A stretch of 64,000 nt of DNA from Plantago major (lineage: Eukaryota; Streptophyta; Magnoliopsida; Lamiales; Plantaginaceae), in NCBI GenBank assembly GCA_026545765.1, contig JAIFAC010000166.1:92961-156960 (forward strand), given 5' to 3'. The position numbers were made by a program, and so were the translations under genes. The notes below the pieces were generated by a model. The model worked only from the letters and a program-made list of their open reading frames with translations. It ran no database searches and had not been told where the DNA came from. This document shows positions 23,013-34,289 of the stretch, piece after piece. Every line of letters begins with the position of its first letter. Position 1 is the first letter of the stretch.

Positions 23013-23740
23013 GGATACCTATGAGCATTGGAACCAAAATGACCTATCTTGAATCGACAAGAGTGTTGAAGAACACAAGTATAGGAAATTGATTGAGTCT
23101 CTCTTGTACCTCATTGCAAGTAGACACGATATTGATATGCGGTTGGAATGTGTGCTAGATTTGAGACAAATTCAATCTGATCACCTTTACAACATTGCTA
23201 TGAAAATATTAAGGTATGTAAAGTCTGTAGAAGTTGGATATGGTATCCAAAGGCGGTGGATTGAGTTTAGTTGGCTATTACGATGCTAACTATCTTTGGA
23301 TCATTGCTTGATAGAAAAAGCACCTCGGGAACTTGTCGATTTCTTGGTGCAGTTAATATCATGGTTCGAAGAAACAAAACTCAATTGTCACATCTACCAC
23401 ATAATTTGAATATATTGTTCTTTGGGTGTTGTGCTTCACAAATATTGTGGATACAACAACAACTCGGAATTATGATTTCAATGAAGAGAAAACACCGATT
23501 TTCTGTGACAACACAAGTGCTATTGCGATAACTCAGAATCCTAAGTTTCATGCAAGAACAAAGTACATTGATGTTAGACACCACTTCATTAGAGATCATG
23601 TTGAAAAAGCGATATAGAGATACTCAAGATTGATGCGAAGATCAACTTGAGATATCTTTACAAAGCCTTTGCAAAAAGCGAGTTCTTAACCTTGAGACAT
23701 AGTCTTGAGTTAATGGAGCTACGAAAGGAACTTAAAAGTT
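23013..23740 (+). pseudogene. Copia RT end and RNase H, continuation after the insertion
   Basis: It resumes with the sequence for MSIGTKMTYL-like, VEEHKYRKLIESLLYLIASR at about 23065-23115, then MKILRYVK (23200), LLDRKSTSGTCRFLGA (23307-23350), IFCDNTSAIAITQNPKFHAR and KYIDVRHHFIRDHVEKA (to 23617), and DIFTKPLQKA-like (about 23651-23675) ending LTLRHSLELMELRKEL. The order matches the intact family pattern. Several frameshifts are visible. Its separation from 18114 shows that the element between is an insertion. Confidence 0.9.
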
Positions 23741-23772
23741 CTAATCTACGAGGCGAAACTTCGAAGGAGAAA

Positions 23773-23892
23773 GATATCTGGAACAAGCATCCAGATATTC
23801 AAGGCAAAAAAAGGTATCTGAGACAGGAACTCAGTATGGTTGAGAAAGGAAAAAGAAGAGATAAGATATCTGGAACATGAATCCAGAATATC
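23773..23892 (+). repeat. Two GATATCTGGA..TCCAGATATC hairpins just after pol
   Basis: GATATCTGGA (23773-23782) pairs with TCCAGATATT (23790-23799) over nine bases with a 7-nt loop. GATATCTGGA (23865-23874) pairs with TCCAGAATATC (23882-23892), one bulged A. A related CTGGA..TCCAG hairpin is at 53368-53384 in the minus-strand relative at the equivalent place. Confidence 0.75.
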
Positions 23893-23904
23893 AAAGACAA
23901 AAGG

Positions 23905-25302
23905 TGTTGGTCCAGATAACGGCAAAGTAAAAGACTAGAGGGGGGGGGGGGTGAATAGTATTTTAAAACTTTTGTCGATAAACACATTTCTCGAAACACA
24001 GGGGGTTTCGATACTTCAATCAGTCTTGGAAGACTTTAAGATAGGTAAGTCTGAAACAATAAGTATGTGTGTGTGCTTTCTTTGAAATGTAAATCTGAAG
24101 GTAAATGACACAACAAGTATAGTGGTATCTGGAGGTGGCGTAATCCTCCAACTAATTCACTTTGGTCTATCTGAGACCTAGATTTCACTAGAACAGATAA
24201 TTGAGTTCACCTTACAATAATCCTATTCTAAGATTCTTAAACAAATGGTTCCCAAACAAATGTTCCCCTTGAGTTATTCCCCAGCTCCTAGAGCTAAGTA
24301 CTTCCTCTACTCAGATAACCTTGGAGTTATTCCCTGATTTTCCAAATCAAGTACTTCCTCTACTCCATGCCTTGATGGTGTTGGTTATAAGGTTTGTCAG
24401 AGAGGTTTTTCGTATAACTTTTCAGTTATGTTTTCAGGAGCCTAATAGAACAAGACTACTTAATACACTTGTTCAGTGGATGTCAGTCTGCTCTTCTTGA
24501 CCAGTAATTGATGTCGATGCGGAGAATGAGCTTCATAAAGGGTATCGATAGTTCGACTCTTTCATGAATAACAATCTCTTGTTAAGGTTCGGAATGACTT
24601 AGAACTACTAGTGATTCTTCAATGAAAGCTTTCGAGAAAGGGTAGTAGAGTGCTTAAGAGAATACTTTGCTTGATGATAAGTTTGCAAGATAGGCGTTCT
24701 AAGGTTGTGATTGAGCATCTTAAGTGTTGATATATATATAGATGAATTTGAGAGTCGTTGGAATGATATCCGTTAGACCTGATTCAAATTCGATCCATAC
24801 TATCTTGAAATGAGTACTAAAGTCCCTTTCTCATATCTCGGAGAGGGTATGCATCGTGACATTTACTGCGGTGTAATTAATGCACTTGTACTATTTCTTG
24901 TCTGTAGTCTTCAGCGGATACATGAGCCTTTCGATGGCTTGCATGCTCCATACTCATGATGTCATATGTCCGAACCTTATTTCAAATGTAAGTAAATACA
25001 CTTAAGTGAGGATTAAGGACATAGTCTTTACGAGTTAGACTAAACCTTGATGTCTTCATAAATCTTGTGCAATCTTGATCTTCTAATCTTGGAAAAGCTC
25101 CATTGCTAGGATCGATCTTCATGGTCTCCACGAAATAAAAATTACACTTTCGTAGACCTATAATCCTAATACAAGATTTACTAGACTAATCATACTTAGT
25201 GATTTCCTCTTTACAATGTTCAAGTGAACGAGTACTTAATCACCTTTAAGCTAAGATAAGAACATGTGATGAGTGATCAAAATACTATGAGATATTCTAA
25301 CA
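23905..25302 (-). repeat. Copia 3' LTR of an older minus-strand element (element B)
   Basis: On the minus strand it runs TGTTAGAATATCTC (25302) to TTATCTGGACCAACA (23905). The preceding PPT-like CATCAAAAGGGGAAAT (complement 25304-25319) marks it as a 3' LTR. A run of 12 G (23940-23951) lies near its end; relatives have six (26161-26166) or four. It is in inverted orientation next to the end of the plus-strand copia element. Confidence 0.85.
24255..24375 (-). repeat. LTR hairpin minisatellite, two to three units
   Basis: Units of the form GAGTTATTCC..CAAGTACTTCCTCTACTC are seen. Read on the minus strand, stems are CTTAGCTC/GAGCTGGG (with TAG loop) and CTTGATTT/AAATCAGG (with GGA-type loop). 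This is the shortest of the arrays. Confidence 0.8.
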
Positions 25303-26130
25303 AATTTCCCCTTTTGATGGAGTCATCCATGACTATCTTTAAATCTATTACAAATTTGTAATCTGGAAGAAAACAATCCACCACTTAATCATTTCAAAAG
25401 ATATTCAATTTTAGTTGAATTAAGTGCGAAAAGTAAACATCAACCAAATCAGAAGTGATCTTTCTTTGATAAGTTGTCATCTATTAGAATGTATCGAGTA
25501 TGATCTTGAGATAGATATAGTTTCTGAATAAGATCTGACTTTTACGGATAGAAATTGAAACAATCGGCAAGATTACAAAAGTAACAAAACATACTAAGTA
25601 AATTAGAACAAGGAGAATCGAACTCGAGAGTATTCTAATGTTACTAGTCTTCAAGTCTTCGGAAATGCAATTTGGGTTGGATACCTCAAATTCTTGATGA
25701 CTTTACGGATCGATTGACATGATCATCCACTTTTCCAATCTTGGACATAGTCATAAAGAATCCTTGACGAGCTACATCTTTACGGATAAGTCACATATTT
25801 CATGGTAACTCTTTCCAAGCTTGTGATTCTTTCGCAAAAGGTGTTTGACCCAGAAGTACTTTCCCCAGACCCAGGAGTGGTCTATATGCAGCTGAGATAG
25901 GTTGAAATACTTGTATATTTCTTCCAGATAGTCTAAATCATCTAGGTATTCATCGATGTCATATAGAATGACTCATAGGTTGGAACACCTAGTTTGTTCT
26001 TCTGCTGTAGCTACCATCAATTTTCTTACCTTGTGTACATCATCGGGCTCAGGTAAGGGCGGCAAAAGAAAGATCCATCTTTAAAGCTTCATTCCTCTTT
26101 TCTACTTCAAAGTTTAGCGGACATGAAGGT
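25303..26130 (-). pseudogene. 3' end of the accessory frame of element B
   Basis: The region 25640-25990 aligns with 28300-28545: on the minus strand both read WKWGKY-like and DYV/DYS..IK peptides, and the shared nucleotide word ACTTTCCCCA lies at 25858-25867 and 28390-28399. It is heavily broken. It is followed by non-coding DNA and the PPT at 25303-25320. It ends at 26130 where element A's LTR starts, so element A inserted into element B. Confidence 0.65.
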
Positions 26131-27849
26131 TGTTGGTCGGATAACGCAAAGTAAAAAATTTGGGGGGTGAATAGTCTTTTAAAACTTTTGTCGATAAACA
26201 CAATTTCTCAGATATCTGTGAAGATATCAGATACTTAGATTGAGCGGAAGACTTAAGATAGATAAGTGCGAAAGCAGTTAAAGTGTGTGTGTGTTCTTTG
26301 AAAAGTAAATGCAATGTAAATAACACGGCAAGTATAGTGGTATCGGAGGTGGCGTAATCCTCCAACTAATCCACTTGGTCTTCAGACCTAGAATTCACTA
26401 GAATAGATTATTGAGGTCACCTTACAATGATCCTATTCTAAAATCCCTTAAACAAATGGTTCCCAACCAAATGTTCCCCCAGAGTTGTTCCCGCTTTCTC
26501 ATTGATACTTCCTATACTCAGAAACCTTTTTGAGTTATTCCCTAGCTTCCCAAGCTAAGTACTTCCTATACTCAATAACCTTGGAGTTATTCCTTAGTTT
26601 CCCAAATCAAGTACTTCCTATACTCCGTTAACCTTGGAGTTATTCCCTGATTTTCCCAAAATCAAGTACTTCCTCTACTCCGTTAACCTTGGAGTTATTC
26701 CCTGATTTTTCCAAACTAAGTACTTCCTGTACTCCACGCCAGTGATAGTGTTGGTTTTGGTTTGAGTTTGTCAGATAAGCTTCTTAATAACTTTTCAGTT
26801 AATCAGATAGCTCTGTGAATCAAGTTACTTAATACACTTTTCAGCGTATGGTATCTTGTTCGTTTTCTTGACCAAGTCTTATGATAACTGTTCAAGAGAA
26901 TGAATATCAGATAGTTGATCTTTCGATTCAACTCTTTCACAGATAGCTTTGCTTGTTTAGGATCAGGACACTTAGAACTTCAGTGCTACTTAAGATCAAG
27001 AGCTTTGGTCGCAACAGAAAGCTTGAGGATAAGTAGTTTTCTTTGAGAAAGTATGTTCGTGTATCAGAGTCTAAGGTTTCTAAGGTTCTGTGTGTCTTCT
27101 CAAGCAGTCTAAGTGTTGATATTTATAGATGAATTTGAGTGCCATTTGAATAGTATCCGTTAGGCTCAAATTCAAACTATTGATATCTCATGTATAATCT
27201 TATGTGAGTTTGTCTTCTTCTTTAGAAGCTAGTTGCTTTATTCGGAACATCTTTGTCCGTGCATTAAATGCATTGTACTATACTTTTGTCTGTAGTGCAG
27301 CGGAACTATGCTTTATGAGAGACTACCTTGTTGATTTCTCTGATTCTTTGCACGTCCTTATCTTCAATCTTCAGATACCACTTAAATTGAAACAACTTTG
27401 TTTGCAATATATATTTCTTCTTCAGAAATGTGGTTAAGGCTCAAGGTATCTGAGTGTAGATATCTGTGGACACTTTCCTTGTTTTCAGATAGACCTTTTA
27501 TTTCTCAGATATCTCTTGTGACACAGTTTGTTTAAAACCGTTCGTGTCTTCAAGATATCTGGCCAAGGTATCTGTAAAACTGTTGATAATCTTATGCGAT
27601 CTTCAAATCTTCAATGTCGTTGAACTTGTTACCTTGGATGTCTTCTTCTTGGTCTTCTCTTCATAAAATAAAAATTACATTTTGGGACCTAACATCCTAT
27701 ACAAGATTAACTAAACTATCATACTTAGTGGGTTTCCTCTTTTACAATGTTCAAGTGAACCAAGAGTACTAATCACCTTTCTGAGACTAAGATAGGTCAT
27801 CATGTTGCTGATCAAAACTAAACAGATATTCTTTACAAAACATCTAACA
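26131..27849 (-). repeat. Copia 3' LTR of the main minus-strand element (element A)
   Basis: On the minus strand it runs TGTTAGATGTTTTG (27849) to TTATCCGACCAACA (26131), 1719 bp. It is longer than the LTR of element B mainly through extra minisatellite units. The PPT beside 27849 shows it is the 3' LTR, so element A extends to higher coordinates. Confidence 0.88.
26455..26755 (-). repeat. LTR hairpin minisatellite, about five units
   Basis: About five units of 50-57 bp contain ACCTTGGAGTTATTCC and AAGTACTTCCT. Their stems differ (AGCTT/AAGCT, AGTTT-type, GATTT/AAATC) but remain mostly complementary around a GGG loop. Copy number exceeds that in the other two LTRs. Confidence 0.85.
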
Positions 27850-27868
27850 AATTTCCCCCTTTTTGATG
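27850..27868 (-). other. Polypurine tract of element A
   Basis: The complement reads CCATCAAAAAGGGGGAAATT directly upstream of the 3' LTR start TGTTAG. It would prime plus-strand DNA synthesis. About 360 bp of non-coding sequence lies between it and the accessory stop codon. Confidence 0.8.
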
Positions 27869-28228
27869 GAGTCAGCGATGACTATCGACCTATTACAAAT
27901 CTGGATGAGAAACAATCCACCACTTAATCAATTCTTATGATTTTTCAATTCATTCAATTAAGTGCTGAAAGTAAACATCAACGAATCACAAGGTGTGATC
28001 TTTCTTTGACAAGTTATCTCTTATAGAGTAATATCGAGAGTAAGTTCATCGGATAAGTTCTGATGAAAATTACAGATAACTTGATACATAAAACATTTAA
28101 GCTCGATCGAAGATCTGACAACAAAATTACATAGTAAATTAGGACAACAGGAGTAACCAAGCTCCAAGTAAACATCCTAAAGAACTAGTTTTCAAGTCTT
28201 CCTCTTCTTCAAGTCTTCAACAGTATTT

Positions 28229-28715
28229 CTATGGATCAATACGCAAATTTCCTATCTCGAACCTTTTGATGTCATCTGAATAATCATATAGAAGAGTTCT
28301 GACGAGCATCTCTGTGTCTTTGGCAAATCCACAGACCTCTTTGTAGGTTTTGGTAGGATTTTTCTTGACAAATTGCTTGACCCACATATACTTTCCCCAC
28401 TTCCAGGCATGCTCTATTCTGATATCTGAAAGCTTGAAGTAATCGTAGATAATCTCAGATATCTGATGTCACCCTTGTATTGATCTTCAGTTAGATAGAA
28501 CGATTCATAGGGTTCCACAGCGAGTCTAGGTTGATCAAGGTTGGCTTGTCTTTTCTCCATGCCATAAGTTGTTTATGGATTGGTTCTGGAAATCTTGAAT
28601 TTACAAGTAGATGCTTAAGTTCCAGAATCCAATAGCCATTCTTTTGATTGATGCATCTGTAGACAGAGGAATTATTGTCATGCTTCACATACTCAATTTT
28701 GGCTTCTTCTGGCCT
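28229..28715 (-). pseudogene. C-terminal domain of the element A accessory protein
   Basis: On the minus strand, fragments read VKHDNNSSVYRCINQKNGYW..LLVNSRFPEPIHKQLMAW..LWNPMNRSI, then after one frameshift KLSDIRIEHAWKWGKYMWV and KQFVKKNPTKTYKEVCGFAK, ending NLRIDP before TAG (complement 28229-28231). It looks globular and is repeated in element B (25640-25990). SIRE-like elements carry an env-like or unknown frame here; I see no signal peptide or envelope hallmark and do not assign a function. Confidence 0.65.
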
Positions 28716-29936
28716 GAGTGGAAGTTGACTTTGTCTTTGTTCAGCTCTTAGTCTGTTCCTTTTCTGTCTTGAATTCTCTTTGGGGTTGTTGCTTGAAGAG
28801 CCACCTCCCTGGATAGACTTGGTATTTCCAGAGGGTGTTTTAGCTGCTAGTGGCTTTGCAGCTATGGGCTCAGTTAGGCTTTCAATTTTCCTTTTTACGT
28901 GAAGAGGGCTTCATCTTCATCAGATTCCTCATCATCATCAAGATTGAATCTTGTGAGAGTTTTGCAGCCTTCTTCATTGCCCAGGGACTTGATTTGTCCT
29001 TCTTCTTCTTCTTCTTCTTCTTCTTCAGAAGAGACATCAATCCCTTTAACTTGTCTTCTCCTTGGAGCCTTGGTACTCCTTGGAGGTTTCTGTGCTCTGG
29101 CCCTTGTTATCATTTTAGTTCCTTGGTGGGTTTACGAAGCGGCTACTATTTACCAAAGCTTGGCTTGAGGAGGGTTCATTGATTCTGAGTGGTGGCTGGG
29201 AAGTTTTCTTGGTTCTTCTTCCTTTCTGAGCAGCACCAACTTCAGATTTCTTCTTGTTTCTTTCTCCTTCTTCCCATTCCCCCTGACTATGAGGTCGGTT
29301 GTACAATTCTTCCCCTTAGTCATTGTTGGTGACTAAGTCTCATAAAGGAATCTGAGAGACTCAAAATGTCCTTGTAAGAGATTGTAGGCAGAAACCAACT
29401 GCTGAAGTTCGGCTTTGAGCTCCTGATTTTGTTTGATAAGTCCATTGTCCTTATCAGTGAGCTCGGCCAATGGGCCTAGGATATCATCTGCTTTTCCAGC
29501 AGTGTAATTGGCCTCTTGAAAAGCTTTTTCAGCTAAAGACGCATCATTGTCCCTTATCATTCCCAGATCTTTCTGAGCAATGACGATGCTAGTTGTTCTC
29601 TGAGTGATGAGCTCAGTGAACTTCTTCATTTCAGAGGGGACGGAGGCAATTACTTCCTTGTTATGTGAAGACAACTCCTTTTTCAAATGAGCCAGTACCT
29701 GGTATTTGTTCATGTATTCATTGGAGTGGACATTTGGCAGTTTACTGAAAGTTTTAGGAGCAATCAGCTTCCTTTTTAAGTGTGAAACATGAGATGTTCA
29801 TTGCGGTGCTTTCTGCCAAAGTCTTGTCTTCTTCATCATCGAGTAATCGGCCGATGATCTGCATCCTCTTGGACATTCTCGCCGATTGTCGAGTCCGGAC
29901 CATTTGATTGGTTTCTTCCCTTTACGGGAGGAGGAT
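28716..29936 (-). pseudogene. Central part of the element A accessory protein: coiled coil and acidic tracts
   Basis: The frame at 29333-29713 (126 residues, starting MNKYQVLAHLKKELSSHNKE) has a heptad-like C-terminal part (LIKQNQELKAELQQLVSAYN), so a coiled coil is likely. Downstream, 28895-29113 encodes a basic start (ITRARAQKPPRSTKAPRRR) and a run of Glu from a (TTC)9 tract at 29001-29027. A Lys/Arg-rich piece lies at 29115-29306. Frames shift between the blocks. The gypsy element interrupts the reading at 29937; the other side is at 43745. Confidence 0.6.
29001..29027. repeat. (TTC)9 microsatellite encoding poly-Glu on the minus strand
   Basis: Nine uninterrupted TTC repeats lie within the accessory frame. 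Confidence 0.95.
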
Positions 29937-30794
29937 TGTTGATCTGAAAATATGTCAATCCGTCATAAAGGACCTAGGAGCGAATCCTAAGGCGTCTAAG
30001 TCATCCATGGGATCCGAGTCACTATAGTCGATCCGGGTCAATTGACAACCGTGGTCCGACCCACCTTAGAAGAAAGGAACAAAGGATCTGGAACTGTGAG
30101 GTCCGACCAGGCTTTAGGTCCGACCCGTCAAGGTCCGAACCACAAGTGGAACAAGAAGGCGATTTCAAGCGACATCTACGGCCGAACCCTCAGGCCGGAC
30201 GATCCTCGGATCCGGCATGACAATCTCATAAACCGACCAAGCAAATAGGCACGAAAGAGTGAGATGTCCGAACTGGGTGCTCGAATCGGAAGAGTTAGGC
30301 AGGCGGAGAACTTCCTCATTAACAACGAATATGGTTGGACCGGTGTCAGGACCCATATCTCGAACACAGGATCTCGGCGGACCTAGTCTCATCATCGAAC
30401 TCTTCAATAATGACGGACTACCCTAAAGCCCGAGATGGCATGGGCTAAAACTGTATTATTGGGCTTTGGGCCTCATATTAGCATTGGTGGCTCAATCCTG
30501 GCCGTACACTTGGCACGATCCTATGAGATCCTCTTACTTGGAAGATAGCCTATAAAAAGGGGCACACTTCCCCATAAGCAAAGGTAAGTCACATGCCATC
30601 CTACTATCTTATACTACAGTCGATCTTGATCGCTCTTGAGTAAAATCTCAAATCCGGTTTGACACTTAGCAAACGGATCCTAACCCTTTTCAAGTCACTT
30701 GTGCAGGATCTCACCTGTTGCCTCTTATTGATACGGATAAGTGAAGGAAATCAAGGAAAACTCACTAAGTGTTTGGGGAGTTCTACCCCTAACA
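29937..30794 (+). repeat. Gypsy 5' LTR
   Basis: It is 858 bp and nearly identical to 42875-43744. A TATAAAAAGG box is at 30551-30560 and marks the likely promoter. The minus-strand frames here are shadows. Confidence 0.93.
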
Positions 30795-30796
30795 TT

Positions 30797-30815
30797 TTGG
30801 CGCCGTCTATGGGAA
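30797..30815 (+). other. Gypsy primer binding site
   Basis: TTGGCGCCGTCTATGGGAA lies three bases after the LTR. TGGCGCCG sites are usual in Tat and Athila gypsy elements. The exact tRNA is not assigned. Confidence 0.8.
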
Positions 30816-31144
30816 ACTTACAAAAAGTTCCATTCTCTGACCTCTAATGGCAAGAACAAGGAGGTCCGCAGAACCAGCGCCACTGCGATGGTTACACTGC
30901 TCCAAGACAAAGAGGTAGGCCTCTTACTAGGCGAAGCGAACAGCGAGTTCCCTCGAGAGATCTGACGGAATACCCCGTGACAATGGGACGGCTAGTCTCT
31001 CTTCTAGGGAGGAAAGAGCGGCTGATCCACTGATAAGAACCCAGTGGCTTGGAGTGAAGGGCGTTCCTCCACCGAACACATGGTCCTCCTCCGGGAAAAA
31101 CTTCACCCATCAAATGGGCGGATCATCCATCCTAGTGAGTTGGG

Positions 31145-32630
31145 ATGGATGAGAATCGATTGGCCTCTTACTCACCACTATTGAGGATGTTTGGATCAAA
31201 CAACCTCCGGCCTCCTCAACCCACTCCACCTTTGGCAATCCCAAGACAAGTGAACCCGCTCAATCAAGAAATGAGCACCGTCCCATCCAACAACGGGGGA
31301 ACAAGCTCGGCCGGAAGATCTAAGGAACCTTCTCAGCGGAGGGCGGCGCTTCTCATGGACAACGAGGAGAAGTCGGAAGTTCCACGAGTGAGCGAAGTGG
31401 GAACCCGGTCGGCGAGCTCAACAACAAGCGCCGAGAGATCAAATGGCGGAAAGCATCCCGATAGTTCAATCGGTGATCTTCCTCCAGATGTAACTATCGA
31501 CCCAGGCGGTGAAAAAGCGGCGGTGGCGGATCTACCTCCAACGAAGGCCTTGGAAACACAAATTGCCACCTTGAGCAAGATGGTCAAAGCACATGAGAAA
31601 GTATTTATTAAGACTCCCAACCCCAATGCGTGAGATCGGAGAAGAGAACGAGCGCCCATTGCGTTATCCCGAACCTTGAGCATTACTATGGAGATAATTG
31701 TCATGTAGGGCATCTTACTGAATCTGAAAGTAAGATGGAAAGCAATGGACTCAGCGACAACATGAAAGCTCTCAAATTTTCCACCACACTCTTTGGAGAA
31801 GCAATGGATTGGTGGACCTCACCTAATGGTTCCATCAAATCTTATGCGGACGTCGCCTCCTTTTCTTGAAAAGGTTAGAGAAAGCAAAGAAAAGGAAGAG
31901 GTCGATTGAGCACTGGCGGGCATAATCCGAGAAGAGCACGAGGACCTTAGTACCTTGGCCAAGCTTCAACCTTTGAAATCTGACGGTAGAGCCTCATAGC
32001 ATCAAAAGCGGGTCCGACACATATGCTAACACTTATAATGATGAGCTTAGAAGGAAGCTTTCCAGCGAAGAAATCACCACTGAAAAGTACGGAAGATATC
32101 TGCGAAGGAGTCTTGTATGGAGAAGAGTACGAAGAAATGTCCCGATAAAGCGAGGGATAAAGAAGGGAAAGAACAAATCTGAGGAACTTCCTCCTCGTCG
32201 AGGAAGTTCGAACAAAAAGAGATCTCGGGGACATGAAAGAATTCCGTAGATAAAGAACTCCACCTAGGAGATCATGGTATACTCACCTCAATGACTAAGA
32301 TCCGACATCTTGGCTTCTATTGTTGAGAAGGACTTAGATATCTGATGGCCTAAACACATCCGAGCGACAAGAAGAGTAAATTTTCTAAAGACTCTTGTGG
32401 GTTCCCAAGCGAAAGGTCACCCGAGGATTGCATCCGATTGAAGGCAATCGAAAGACTAGTGAGAAGTGGGAAGTTGAAAGAACCAGCGGTGAAGAAGAAC
32501 CCTCGGACATAGAAAGAATGGCGAGAAGAGAGGGCGTGATTCCAGACCTCCGACGGGATCTTTACCACCACCTCCGGAAATCCCACCTCGGCATGCCCAA
32601 AGATACCAAGGTACCGAAGATCTGAAATGG
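31145..32630 (+). pseudogene. gag: Gypsy gag
   Basis: A 162-residue hydrophilic N-terminal frame (MDENRLASYSPLLRMFGSNN) runs 31145-31633. The capsid core follows after a frameshift (MKALKFSTTLFGEAMDWWTS near 31760-31820). A zinc-knuckle-like tail (PEDCIRL..IERLVRSGKLKE) is read across frames at 32420-32480; the usual His and first Cys are not in one frame. Several frameshifts are present. Confidence 0.8.
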
Positions 32631-32726
32631 AGAACCTCCTTACGGTGGAGTTATCAGCGCCATTCGGGGGGAGGACCAGCGGGGAGATAGCGAAATGCAA
32701 GGAAAGGACATGACACTTGAGAAACA

Positions 32727-33200
32727 ATGAGCTTATGGTCCACCCACGAAGGCACAAATGCAATTACCTTTGGCGATGGCGAGATCCCCCACCAGCGTCT
32801 GGCGGAGGAGATCTCGAGGACCCGATGTCCCTTTGGTTGTTTCTCTAGTGATTGCCACTTACAAGGTCGACAAGGTACTAGTCGACCTGAAGCTCCTCGA
32901 TGTCATATCCGAAAGGACCGTGGAGCAAATGCACAGGGCAAATACAATATGGACAGTATACACTTCATTGGTAGGTTTTGGAGGGTGATAATGCGCCCCA
33001 TTGGAAGTATACCACTCAAGTCTCTATGGGCACCTTCAGGCAAAGGGTGACCAAGACAATCCTCTTCGTGGTAGTAGATGGCACCTTGACTATAACGTGA
33101 TCTTGGGCCGCCGGGACTTAACAATTGAGCAATTGCTTCTCCCTTACACAACAGGGTAAAGTTCCCAACCCGAGCAGGCGTGGGAGAAGAAGTGAACAGC
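32727..33200 (+). pseudogene. Gypsy protease region
   Basis: PLVVSLVIATYKVDKVLVD (about 32830-32888) matches the block just before the protease active site in Tat-type polyproteins. The expected active-site triplet after LVD is lost and replaced by LKLLDV. VYTSLVGFGG and later NVILG-like pieces follow at 32955-33115. Confidence 0.7.
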
Positions 33201-33310
33201 GTTAGAAGCAGAGTGTTACATCATGTCGACGGAGGGCCACAATACACCTTTCGGTCACTAAGGGCCTAGTAGCCATTCTTCCATTGCTCTAGCATACAAG
33301 GAAGAAATCG

Positions 33311-34270
33311 GTGGGTGGCTCGGCGGAGAAGTTCCCCAAGACAGCTAGAATAGAACCCCATGAAGCCTTGAAAGAGGTCCAACTGGTCGAAGGAGATTCG
33401 GAAAAAACAACTCGGATTGGAACGGAGATGAGTACGGAAGTAGAGATGAAGCTCATCACTTGCCTTCGTGACAATCGCGACATCTTTGCTTGGAGCACAG
33501 ATGATCTCAAGGGGATAGACCCAAGGATCGCAGTTCACCGTCTGAACATGGATCCGACGGTCAAACACATCCGGCAAAAGAGGAAAGACTTTGGACCAGT
33601 TGAGGATGCTATCATAGCAGGGGAGGTGGACAAGTTGATGAAAGCAGGTCATATCGAAGAAGTCAGATACTCCGATTGGGTCTGTAACGTGGTCCTCGTC
33701 GAAAAAGCTCCAGGAAAGTGGAGAATGTGCAATGACTTCACTAGACTCAACAAATTTTGTCCAAAGGATCCTTATCCATTGCCACGCATAGACCCATTTG
33801 GTTGATTCCTTTGTAGGATGTGCGCTTCTAAGCTTCATGGGCGCATATCAAGGCTTCTACCAAATTAGGATGGCTCGAAGACATCGAAAGCGGCATTCTT
33901 TGGGCGGAGGGGTCTATTAGCTTCAAGGTCATGCCCTTTGGCCTCGAGAATCGGGAGCTACTTACCAGCGGTGGTAAATAAGATGTTCAAGGAAGAATTG
34001 GGAAAACCATGGAAGTCTATGTGGATGACATGCTTGTGAAAAGCAAGACTAAAGAGAACACATTGGACACCTTAACAATTGTTTTCTATTCTCCGAATCT
34101 GAATGAATTTGAACCCTTAGAAGTGCACTTTGGGTGAAAGGAGGAAAGTTCCTTGGTTACATGGTCACGAAGAGGCATCAGCCTTCTTTCGAGGAGAAAA
34201 TAAAGGCAATCCTAGATCTACCACCCAAGACTATCAATGAAGTTGAAGCTTCTAGGAAGGTGATGGCATT
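33311..34270 (+). pseudogene. Gypsy reverse transcriptase
   Basis: The frame 33311-33805 reads DIFAWSTDDLKGIDPRIAVH, MKAGHIEEVRYSDWVCNVVL, EKAPGKWRMCNDFTRLNKFC and PKDPYPLPRID, the start of gypsy RT. After frameshifts near 33805 and 33930 the catalytic YVDD is intact (34018-34029) in EVYVDDMLVKSKTKEN, then KFLGYMVTKR. Matches Tat RT order. Confidence 0.9.
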
Positions 34271-34289
34271 GAGCCGTTTATCTTAAAAT

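Larger units (their letters stand above)
9183..23904 (+). mobile_element. SIRE-like Ty1/copia retrotransposon, plus strand, 3' end missing, twice interrupted
   Basis: The order LTR, iMet primer site, gag, protease, integrase, RT, RNase H identifies a Ty1/copia element. The gag shape, the long post-zinc-knuckle region and relatives with a downstream accessory frame point to the SIRE/Maximus lineage (inference). It is interrupted by a solo LTR (10461-12636) and a non-autonomous LTR element (18115-23012); without them the preserved part is about 7.6 kb. At 23904 it meets an inverted LTR of the same family, so its downstream accessory frame and 3' LTR are absent. All frames are broken. Confidence 0.9.

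Noticed and set aside
31333-31713. 126-residue minus-strand frame opposite gypsy gag
   Set aside because: Shadow of the gag frame; no homology.
33266-33838. 190-residue minus-strand frame opposite gypsy RT
   Set aside because: The plus strand carries the conserved RT motifs; this is the antiparallel shadow.
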